The notes under the pieces were generated by a model. The model had not been told where the DNA came from. It was given only the letters and a program-made list of their open reading frames with translations, and did no database searches. Below are positions 54,256-61,266 of a stretch of 64,000 nucleotides of DNA, piece by piece (within the stretch, counting starts at the first letter, position 1; each line of letters starts with the position of its first letter). This DNA is from Rhodospirillum sp047263945. GTDB taxonomy: Bacteria > Pseudomonadota > Alphaproteobacteria > Rhodospirillales > Rhodospirillaceae. The position numbers and the translations under genes were made by a program. Where the stretch lies: NCBI RefSeq assembly GCF_047263945.1, contig NZ_JBLAVB010000010.1:98214-162213 (forward strand), in the 5' to 3' direction.

Positions 54256-54690
54256 GGTGGCGCCCTCCTTCGTTGATGCCGCACACGCGGCGGGGTTGCC
54301 CCGAACCTCAGTAATTCGGGCCTTCGGGTTACTCGCGACGGAGACAACCGAAATTTCAGCAAGCCGGGCCTCGGTGATGATCCGACCACCCCCCATGCGC
54401 GGCCTATCGGACAGGCGGGTAAACCCCACGGACAAGGCCAGGGCTCCGGCCTTCGCCAGGGAATGGGCTTCCCGTCCTTCGGTGGTGTCCAGAATGAACC
54501 GGCCTTCTAGGATTAGGCCCTCGGGGGTCTCGGACAGGGCTTCGGCCACTCCGCAAGGTCGGGTTTGGTCGTGGTACAAAAGCAGCGGGATCTTGGTGCC
54601 CTCCGCCCGGCGCTCCGCGATGGAAACCGAGAAGGACCCGGACGCGAATTCGGTCCCGTGGGCGTCAAGAACCCCGTAGGCGTTGGCCAA
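53125..54690 (-). CDS. Fused prohead protease and HK97-type major capsid protein
   Basis: 521 residues in one frame. Protease part 1-~130: His40 in LLLYHDQ and Ser87 in ALALSVGF, as in U35/S78 prohead proteases. Linker/delta-like coiled coil ~150-215, then an HK97 capsid fold (ADDTAGGFLVPDDFRTEIL, VTSTASGAIILPK, EDSAVNVQSEVSMDLAEEFARLEG). The listed start is TTG 54690. The expected N-terminus METLEVR lies at ATG 54740 in another frame; a one-G loss near 54712-54718 would explain the split. Capsid can also be made from internal ATG 54255. Confidence 0.88.
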   Translation of the reverse strand: MANAYGVLDAHGTEFASGSFSVSIAERRAEGTKIPLLLYHDQTRPCGVAEALSETPEGLILEGRFILDTTEGREAHSLAKAGALALSVGFTRLSDRPRMGGGRIITEARLAEISVVSVASNPKARITEVRGNPAACAASTKEGATMPKENGAPEERAEKTPEPPTVETRVATLSETVATLSKDLEEERARADKLEARMGRTGLTPGNDNQPPAETRAFTAFLRRGRESMGADELRSLRVADDTAGGFLVPDDFRTEILKNLVEISPMRQAARVTSTASGAIILPKRTSTPTARWVGETETRTGTESAYGQVEIPVHEMACYVDVSQQLLEDSAVNVQSEVSMDLAEEFARLEGVAFTSGDGAKKPMGIMSDSGLSSTLNGHATTLQGDGLISIKYAMPAYYRNRAAWMLNGTTIGSVRKMKNATTGEYFWRDSLAEGQPPTLLGRPVIENPEMPDIEANAFPILFGVFGDAYRIVDRVSMSILRDPFTVATSGLVRFHARRRVGGGTVKSEAVKALKMATS

Positions 54691-55403
54691 GCCCTTGAAT
54701 GTTCCCGCCGTCCCCGTAAGCGAACTTCCAGGGTCTCCATGGCCGTGGCCCGCTTACCCTTCGTGACCGGGCGAAGGCGGGACCGGCAGCCACCATGAAG
54801 CGGGGGCCGGGGGATGTTCCTCGCAGTCGGACGGAAGCGGGCGCCGTTCAGGCTGGAGCAGGTCTTCGATGTTTTCCCATCGCTCACCGCGTCGAATTCC
54901 AGGGCCTCGACCACGTCGGAATTGGCCTGAAAGGTGGCAAGGCGGGTGTCGTTCACCGTGCGCCCGGCGGCGGTATCGGCCAATGCCTGGACGCGGTAGC
55001 GGGCGGACTCCAAACCAGTAGCGGCGGCTTCCTTCGCGGCCTCTCCCGTGGTGGCGGCTTGGGCGGCCAAGATGGCGGCGGCAATGAGCGCGGCGGAGGC
55101 AGTGCCCGCCCACCCCTCATAGTCTCCGGCCTCCGGATGTTCGACCGGGGGGAAATCGGTGCCGCTCTCCTTCCTGGCGTCCCGGATCTCGCTTTCCGCT
55201 TCTGCAATGGCCGCTTCTGCGATGGTGGGTAGGCGTGCGGACAGTGCGGCAGACAGTGCGGCGGGCAAGGTTTCGGCGACGGCTTCCAAAGCCGCAATGA
55301 TATCGGCCACGGTCGCGCCCTCGGTCGCGGCAACGGCATCCCGGGCCACTTCCATAAGGGCTTTGGTCAGGGCGGCGCCTTGCTTATCGATCAGGTCACT
55401 CAT
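54513..55403 (-). CDS. MuF/SPP1 gp7-like minor head protein
   Basis: 296-residue frame. Ala-rich helical N-terminus, then the MuF-type Cys/His end (DAVSDGKTSKTCSSLNGARF, PRPPLHGGCRSRLRPV). The last ~60 residues read through the protease start region in a different frame and are probably not native: METLEVR, the expected protease start, is in this frame. A one-base loss near 54715 likely confused the junction. ATG 55403 overlaps the preceding stop. Confidence 0.7.
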   Translation of the reverse strand: MSDLIDKQGAALTKALMEVARDAVAATEGATVADIIAALEAVAETLPAALSAALSARLPTIAEAAIAEAESEIRDARKESGTDFPPVEHPEAGDYEGWAGTASAALIAAAILAAQAATTGEAAKEAAATGLESARYRVQALADTAAGRTVNDTRLATFQANSDVVEALEFDAVSDGKTSKTCSSLNGARFRPTARNIPRPPLHGGCRSRLRPVTKGKRATAMETLEVRLRGRREHSRAWPTPTGFLTPTGPNSRPGPSRFPSRSAGRRAPRSRCFCTTTKPDLAEWPKPCPRPPRA

Positions 55404-55780
55404 CGGGCAATCTCCTGCCCTGTGTCGGCCACGGCCCCAAGAAACGCCTTGTTAAACCCACCCTCGACGCGTTCCGCGAGCTTAAGCACCTGCCACAGCT
55501 TGGCCCCGTCCACGATCCGGTCCCCCGGATTGCCCGCAGACTCATCAGCGGCCACAATGGCGGCTGTGGTGTAAAGGGTCGCTTCCGCTTCCACCCGGAT
55601 GCCTTCCGGGAGGTTGAGGCGGTCGGCCTCGCTCATCTGGAGAATGGAGCCGCGAATAGGGGCCTCGGTCATATCCTGGACCCATCGGCCATCCACATAG
55701 CCCCCGGTTGTCCGGCGGAGGACCAAGGGGCGCGAAACGGCGTTGACGGCCAAGCGTGCGGAATGGAGCCCTGGGATCAT
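55400..55780 (-). CDS. Head-closure/head-tail adaptor-like protein
   Basis: 126 residues. VLRRTTGGYVDGRWVQDMTEAPIRGSIL and VEAEATLYTT, GDRIVDGAKLWQVLKL resemble small head-tail joining proteins. Starts inside the portal stop (ATGA) and ends over the MuF start. Confidence 0.65.
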   Translation of the reverse strand: MIPGLHSARLAVNAVSRPLVLRRTTGGYVDGRWVQDMTEAPIRGSILQMSEADRLNLPEGIRVEAEATLYTTAAIVAADESAGNPGDRIVDGAKLWQVLKLAERVEGGFNKAFLGAVADTGQEIAR

Positions 55781-56983
55781 GGTGATACCGGGCAGGTGTC
55801 CCCGGTGCCCGGGGTCTCGGTGTTCATCGTCACGCGGAACCCCTCGCCCCCGAGATAGGGAGGGCGGTTTTCCAGGGCGCGGACTTCATTGGGGTTCAAC
55901 AGGCCATTGGTGACAGCCTGGACATAGGCGGTATAGCGGGCGGCGATGTCGGCACGGATCAGGTCATCAACCGTGAATTCAAAGAAAAATTCCCGCCGTT
56001 CTTCCGGGGTTCAACAGGTCCCGCGCGAGGGCTTGAGTCCAACGCGTCAACCAGGGCAGGACCACCAGGGAGAGGAACTGTTGCCCCATGCTTTCGGCGT
56101 TGTTGTGGGTCGCCCGTTCCAGCTCTTGCAGCAGGTGAAGGGGAATTCTGAACACCCGGGCGATCTCGGCAATCTGGTGGCGGCGGAGTTCAAGAAACTG
56201 CAAATCGACACTGGAGAATTGGAGGGCCGAGAACTTGGCTCCGTTCTCCAGGACCATTGTTCCGCCGCTCTCTCCCCCAGCGTTCGCAAGGCGGATGCTT
56301 TCACGCATCCGATCAACGGCGGCTTGGTCAAGCTTGTCTTCGACACTGATCGTCCCCGAAGGTCGTGCGCCCTTAGCAAACAGCCGCCCGGCGTAGCCGT
56401 CCATCGCCAGGGAAAGCCCGATAGCGTCCCGGGCTTCGTGGGTCAGGGACAGGGGGTGGATAGGATGTGGGCCGGTCAGGCGCACCCGGAACAGTTCCTC
56501 GCGGGGAATCTCCCGGGTGCGCCCATCCCCAGCCGTCGCCTTAAAAACCGGTTCCCCGGTAAAGGCGTCCTGGTCAGTCGTAATGGTCCGGGGCTTGGCC
56601 TGGACGATCTCGATAACTTGCCCCCGACCACGGCCCACATGGGCGAAGGCTTCACCGTGCAGCAGGACGGCGGCCATCATGCTTTCCCGCCATTCGGCGG
56701 AGGTTGTCCAAGGGTTGGGCAGGTCGTGCACCAGGTGGTAAAGCGGGTGATCCTTGGCCCGCTCCTTGGCCCCATCGGCGCCACGCCGGTACAGGTGCAA
56801 GGGCAGTTGCCCAACAGCCTCAGAAAGAATTCGGACGCTCGCCAGGACCACGGGAGAGCGCAAGGCGGTTTCCGGAGAGACGGCGATCCCGGCGGAGGTT
56901 TGAGCACCCGCAAGCATTATCGCTTCCAGGGCGGACCAACCGTCCCGTTTCTCAAGTCCGAAGATGCGTTTGATGAAATTCAT
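55777..56983 (-). pseudogene. Portal protein with one-base frameshift
   Basis: The HK97-type portal starts at ATG 56983 (MNFIKRIFG) and is clear: VVLASVRILSEAVGQLPLHLY, HPLYHLVHDLPNPW, FRIPLHLLQELERATHNNAESMGQQF. The frame ends early at 55979 (LLNPGRTAGIFL). Removing one C from the run at 56006-56009 restores LLNPEERREFFFEF and 65 further residues of normal portal C-terminus, ending at 55777 with an ATGA overlap to the next gene. Recent frameshift or sequencing error. Confidence 0.85.
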
Positions 56984-57088
56984 GTGCTCGCCTTTCCAAT
57001 CCCGAGAAAACGCTAACATCAATCAAAGAAAATATTAAACAAAAACCGAATTAAATCAATTACATACACGCCAATTTACTACAATCCA

Positions 57089-58186
57089 CTACAGGGCACT
57101 ACGGTCTATGCTGTTCTTTCCAAAACCTTCCTTTTCCTTCCGGATGACCCCAACGGTGGTTGGGCTTACTCCCACGGCCCTGGCAATGGCCCGATCCGAC
57201 CACCCACAGGTGTCCAGATTGGACAGCATGGCGAGGATCCGCGCCCGCCGTTCTGTTGCCGTGAGGGGGTGTCCAGAATGGACGGGGCTTCCCGCATTCG
57301 ATCCGCCCTGTGAATTTGCAGGACGATAGTGTCCATTTTGGACGGCGCCATTCCCCTGCAGAACCAGGGCACGGAAAGCATCCAAGATTGACGGAACGGC
57401 ATCCGAGGCGGATTTCATGTCGTCCGCGTCCGCCGCATATTCCAGACGCACCAGCAAGTCATCCATGGTGACGATGGGTAGTTCGGTTTCCCAAAGCCTC
57501 CGAACCAGTTCCCGCCGATAAGCAGCGGGGAGGTCGAGTTGCTCATCGCCCCAGCACTCCAAGGCGTGGCAAATCTCATTGTCCCGGGCCTCCCAAGAGC
57601 GGGCCTCTTCTCGGGCCTCGCGGATCGTCGTCGGCATGGGCAAGGCGGCCTTGATGGCGGCGCGGCATTCGGCGAGGGGCTGGCTTTTGAAGTCGTGGGG
57701 TGCCCATCCCCCCATGCGCTGGTGCCAACGTCCGGCAAGGTGGACGAATTCTTCGGTAGGCTCATTTGGGCTTTCTAACCAAGGCAAGACCGCTTCATGC
57801 AAGACTTGCTCCCGGTCGTTCCGGGCGATGGCCGCTTCCGCGCTCCCATACTTCTCCAGAACGGCGGCTCGGGCCGGTGCATACCGTTGCCGCTCCGCCT
57901 CGCGCATTTTGGCTTGGTTTGCCATGTAGGATTCATAGGCTTCACGGCTTTCCCAGGTGAAGCCGCCCTTGGAATATCCCTTCGGCTTCGGCGGCTCGTT
58001 GCTATAGTAGTCACCATAGGTGGGGGTGGCCTGGGGTCGTGATGGCGAAATGCTGGACGCCACGTCCTTGAAGTCGAGCCCTTCAGCCTTGAGCATCTTC
58101 TTTGCCATGCGCAGGGCGGAAAGCGCCTCCGCGTCATTGCCCGAGGATGCGAGGGCCAAGAGCTTGCAGAGCTTGTCGGGGTTCAT
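57089..58186 (-). CDS. DUF2786 protein with C-terminal helix-turn-helix (element 2 copy)
   Basis: 365 residues, exactly the length of the element 1 copy (41897-42994) and near-identical over most of its length (shared LKAEGLDFKDVASS, RWHQRMGGWAPHDFKS). Only the last ~20 residues differ (GVIRKEKEGF here). Carries the same nested inverted repeat (57271-57343). Sits between iterons and the portal gene. Confidence 0.75.
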   Translation of the reverse strand: MNPDKLCKLLALASSGNDAEALSALRMAKKMLKAEGLDFKDVASSISPSRPQATPTYGDYYSNEPPKPKGYSKGGFTWESREAYESYMANQAKMREAERQRYAPARAAVLEKYGSAEAAIARNDREQVLHEAVLPWLESPNEPTEEFVHLAGRWHQRMGGWAPHDFKSQPLAECRAAIKAALPMPTTIREAREEARSWEARDNEICHALECWGDEQLDLPAAYRRELVRRLWETELPIVTMDDLLVRLEYAADADDMKSASDAVPSILDAFRALVLQGNGAVQNGHYRPANSQGGSNAGSPVHSGHPLTATERRARILAMLSNLDTCGWSDRAIARAVGVSPTTVGVIRKEKEGFGKNSIDRSAL

Positions 58187-58264
58187 TGGTTGCCTTTGCC
58201 TTCCTCGATAAACCCCGACCCCTCCCCGGGGCGGGGGGTATGTATGTATATACATGGGAGACAC

Positions 58265-58337
58265 ACTTCCCCCCACTTCCCGCAATAAAATCAATTACTT
58301 AGCAATTCACTTCCCGCACACTTCCCGCACTTCCCGC
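58265..58337. repeat. Iteron cluster ACTTCCCGC of element 2
   Basis: ACTTCCCGC at 58275, 58309, 58320 and 58329, a variant at 58265, the last three 9-11 bp apart, next to an AT-rich tract (58284-58307). Same position relative to rep and DUF2786 as the TGTCACG iterons of element 1, but a different sequence. Confidence 0.7.
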
Positions 58338-58393
58338 GCCGAAATAAAGCGCACTTCATGCGCCTTTTACGATGGCTTTTTGTGGCTTCCTAT

Positions 58394-60361
58394 CTAACCC
58401 AGGGACGGCCCCATAACGATTTTCCCCTCGTTGAAAAGTTCCTCCATGGCTTTCCCGAGGGATTTTTCAGATACTCCCCGGCACTCGGGCATGGTCGCCA
58501 TGACACGGGGCGCATACCGGCCAGGACTGTTGGGAGCGTCGGTCACGGATCGGCCTTGCTTGTCCAAAGTGGACAGGGCGGCCATGAAGGTTTCTTTGGC
58601 CCGCTTCATACGGGCGTTGATTTCGATGCGTTCGACGGCACCACCTTGAATGAGGCGGATGAAGCGGCCACACTCCCACCGGATCTTGACCCCATCGGAC
58701 TTGGCGGCGCGGGCACCGTAGTTGCCCTTCTTCCGCTCAATCAAGCGGACGTCTGGATCTTCGTCGTCATCATCCTTGGGAATAGTCAGATAGAAGCGAG
58801 AGCGCACCGCATTGTTCCAAGCGGTGGACCCCGCGCTTCCAGATCCAGAGTTGAGGCCGGACATGGACGGATGGGCGCAGAGAACCACGGCGCCGTCGAT
58901 TTCCAGAGCGATCTTGCGCAACATACCCACAAAGGTTCTGGCCTCTGTGCGAACGTTCTCGTTGCCGTCGAACAGGTCGTGCAAACTGTCCATTATGACA
59001 ATTTGGGCTCCAGATTCCCGAACGGCCCTCCGCACATCCTCGTAAAGTTGTGAGGGGCCTTGAACCTTGCCGTACTTGTCGTGGCGGAGCAACTCCGAGG
59101 CTTCTCCCACGCGGGAAACCAAGGTCACGTCCTCAAGGTCTCCAAGCTCAAAGCCTTCCGCCCTGGCGATATCGGCGAGTCGTCGGTGAAGCTCCTCGGA
59201 CTCGTCTTCGCAATCATGCCCGAGGAGTTCCTGCACCCCGCGCGTGGAACTCCCCTCCTGGACCAGCAGGGTCGCGCAGGTGTGCCGCAGCATGTGGGGA
59301 TAGAAGTAGATCCCCGAATGCCCGCGCAAGCGTTTGACCAGCCGGTCCACTGTCTTCACCCCGAGCCTGCCGTCGTGGCGCAGACCCGTGAAGAAATAGG
59401 GCGTGGTTCGGCCCAGGCGTGCCCGCTCTCGCAGGTAGGCGAGCAGCAAACGGCGGGGGCGCTCCGGCAGGGGGATTTGCCGGTCCTTCCGGCCCTTGCC
59501 CCGCCGGACGATCAGGTCAGCGCCCTCGGGGTCGAGGCGGACATCCGCCTCCTTCAGGTTCTCCAGTTCCCCCCGACGGATCCCCGTGAACAGGAAGGTC
59601 GCGATGATTGCCACGGCCCGGGCTTTCTCGAAGGGGCCGGTGTAGGGCATGGTCTCCGCCGCCTCCAGCAGGGCCACGGCGTCCCGTTGGGAGAGCGCCT
59701 TCGGCAGGGCCTTGGGCAATCTGGGGCGGGAAATGGTTTTGGCCGGGTTCTCCGGCAGGTGGCCGTTTTCCACGCACCAATCCAGGAAGAGGTTGATGGC
59801 CTGGAGGTAGTTGCGAACGGTCTTGGCGCTCCATCCCCTGTCCCGGCAGCCGTCGGCGATCCAGTCCTTCACCACATCCCGGGTGATCTCCGGGACCTCG
59901 CGGACGAAGGTGTCGCGGAGGAACATGGGGAAGATCCCCCGGAACCAGCGCAGGGTGTCCTTGGTGTTGCCCTTGAAGGCCTGGGTTTCCTGGTAGAAGC
60001 GCTCCAACCGATCCTCGATGGGGGCGCGGAGCGTCTCTGGAACGGGGAGTTGGGAAAGCGCCTGGGCCTTGATCCCCTCCGACCGGAGGAAGTCGGCGAC
60101 CACATGCAGGAAGGCCGTGGCGAGAGCATGGGACCGACGCGGGTCCGACGCGGCCCAGCCGTCGAGCCAGATCCGGACGGTCTCCACCGTCAGGTCTCCG
60201 GCCTGGGTGGCGCCGGTTCGCCGGACGAGGATCCCGAAGGTCTCGACAATCCAGCCCCTGGCGCGGGGCGCCAGACGGAAAACGATGGCGCGGGACGCAC
60301 CGGTCACGCCCGAGGGCACCGTGGGGATCCACGCTTGAAAGCGGTCAAGGAGAACGGACAT
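58394..60361 (-). CDS. Chimera: N-terminal tyrosine integrase joined to C-terminal RepA ATPase
   Basis: 655 residues. Residues 1-383 are an XerC-like integrase with R262 (TGIRRGEL), H357-R360 (HMLR) and H382 (LLGHD), ending just before where Tyr should be. From residue 384 (about 59212) the protein is the second half of an AAA_25 RepA helicase: IVIMDSLHDLFDGNEN (Walker B) and VVLCAHPSMSG, with no Walker A. The join is in frame, so a long protein is made, but neither half should work alone. Best read as a deletion scar. Confidence 0.85.
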   Translation of the reverse strand: MSVLLDRFQAWIPTVPSGVTGASRAIVFRLAPRARGWIVETFGILVRRTGATQAGDLTVETVRIWLDGWAASDPRRSHALATAFLHVVADFLRSEGIKAQALSQLPVPETLRAPIEDRLERFYQETQAFKGNTKDTLRWFRGIFPMFLRDTFVREVPEITRDVVKDWIADGCRDRGWSAKTVRNYLQAINLFLDWCVENGHLPENPAKTISRPRLPKALPKALSQRDAVALLEAAETMPYTGPFEKARAVAIIATFLFTGIRRGELENLKEADVRLDPEGADLIVRRGKGRKDRQIPLPERPRRLLLAYLRERARLGRTTPYFFTGLRHDGRLGVKTVDRLVKRLRGHSGIYFYPHMLRHTCATLLVQEGSSTRGVQELLGHDCEDESEELHRRLADIARAEGFELGDLEDVTLVSRVGEASELLRHDKYGKVQGPSQLYEDVRRAVRESGAQIVIMDSLHDLFDGNENVRTEARTFVGMLRKIALEIDGAVVLCAHPSMSGLNSGSGSAGSTAWNNAVRSRFYLTIPKDDDDEDPDVRLIERKKGNYGARAAKSDGVKIRWECGRFIRLIQGGAVERIEINARMKRAKETFMAALSTLDKQGRSVTDAPNSPGRYAPRVMATMPECRGVSEKSLGKAMEELFNEGKIVMGPSLG

Positions 60362-60472
60362 GGGAGGGAGAGATTACGGGGTGTAACCACCAGAAGCCGG
60401 TTTTCACGTGCCCCCATTCGCCACCTCGCCGATTGCCGTGTGCCTCCTAAACCATTTCGCCGATTGAATTTT

Positions 60473-60522
60473 TGGTTGCGGGGGAGGGAATCGAACCCTC
60501 GACCTTCGGGTTATGAGCCCGA
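60473..60522 (-). repeat. 3' half of a tRNA-Met gene (att fragment)
   Basis: On the minus strand: TCGGG-CTCATAA-CCCGA anticodon arm (anticodon CAT), T arm GAGGGTTCGATTCCCTC and CCCCGCAACCA end. No D arm or 5' acceptor strand lies upstream. A partial tRNA from the anticodon arm to CCA is the usual remnant at the far end of an integrated element. The intact gene is outside the window. Confidence 0.85.
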
Positions 60523-60729
60523 TGGCGCGGCCATGATCGTCGGGTCGGGTGGGAAACCGGGGCCGGGGGACCAGCCGGTGACCACAAGGCAAGTCTGCCC
60601 GAAACCCCGGGAGCGTCAAGCAATCCGACTGGACAAAGGGCGCGAAGGATGGGTTTACGGCGGAAGAAACACCGGATCGGAGGCGGACGGGTTGGTGCTC
60701 ATGGAGGGGGTTCGCTCCCCTTCGATTTT

Positions 60730-60800
60730 GACACATCGGCTTCGCGCCAAGGATTTGCCCCTCCGGGTTCCTCCTTGGCGCTCCGCTGGCTCGATGTGTC
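60730..60800. repeat. Long nested inverted repeat
   Basis: GACACATCG (60730-60738) pairs with CGATGTGTC (60792-60800); inside, GCGCCAAGGA (60744-60753) pairs with TCCTTGGCGC (60772-60781). The 71-nt structure lies just upstream of the 126-aa gene; regulatory or origin-like (inference). Confidence 0.7.
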
Positions 60801-60831
60801 GTGGAAGGGGGGCTCTTTAACCCCTTTTTCC

Positions 60832-61212
60832 ATGAGCACCTCAACCCTTTCCGCCCTGTCCGACCGGCTGACCCGCCTGATCGAGGACGATCCCAACTCC
60901 ATCCGCGCCGCCGTGGCACTGGAGGCCTGGGATTACGACGATCCGGAGGAGTTCTTCCGAGACTTTTTGTCCTGCGGCTGCGTTTCCGGCTTCATTCCCT
61001 CCCTCGCGTTCTACTCGAGCACCCATGCCTTCTTCGACCGTCACTACGACGAAATCGAGGAACTCCGCGAGGACTGGGAAGACTGCACGGGCGAGCCCAT
61101 GCGGATCAAGGGAGACCTCAAGAACTTTCTGGCGTGGTACGCCTTCGAGGAGACCGCCTACCGCATGGTCCAGGAGTTCGAGGACGAGGGTTTGGTGGAG
61201 GGCATCGCCTGA
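60832..61212 (+). CDS. Conserved accessory-region protein of unknown function
   Basis: 126 residues, very acidic (DRLTRLIEDDPNSIRAAVALEAWDYDD, EEFFRDFLSCGCVSGF, YDEIEELREDWEDCTGEP). This type is common on alphaproteobacterial plasmids and integrative elements; function unknown. ATG 60832 chosen because sequence upstream is the inverted repeat. Confidence 0.7.
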   Translation: MSTSTLSALSDRLTRLIEDDPNSIRAAVALEAWDYDDPEEFFRDFLSCGCVSGFIPSLAFYSSTHAFFDRHYDEIEELREDWEDCTGEPMRIKGDLKNFLAWYAFEETAYRMVQEFEDEGLVEGIA

Positions 61213-61266
61213 AGGCCTCCCCGTCCCGGGTGTCGCTCCGGCGACACCCGTTTTCATGGCGGGAAA

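Larger units (their letters stand above)
47350..59212. mobile_element. Element 2: cf-PICI-like satellite, right end deleted
   Basis: At least 11.9 kb. Left to right: small gene pair, structured leader, BrnT/antitoxin genes, then on the minus strand terminase, HNH, connector, protease-capsid, MuF, head-closure, portal, DUF2786, iterons and the ATPase half of RepA. Lacks tail, lysis and its own integrase. The head/packaging-only content and size fit capsid-forming PICIs. The right end was lost by a deletion at about 59212. Two frameshifts and a nonsense codon suggest decay. Confidence 0.75.
60362..60831. other. Junction region with tRNA-Met fragment and long inverted repeat
   Basis: 470 bp without a credible gene. 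Holds the integrase promoter, the tRNA-Met 3' fragment (60473-60522) and a nested inverted repeat (60730-60800). Confidence 0.6.

Noticed and set aside
59060..60820. 586-codon plus-strand frame opposite the integrase chimera
   Set aside because: Shadow frame; includes the antisense of the tRNA-Met fragment.
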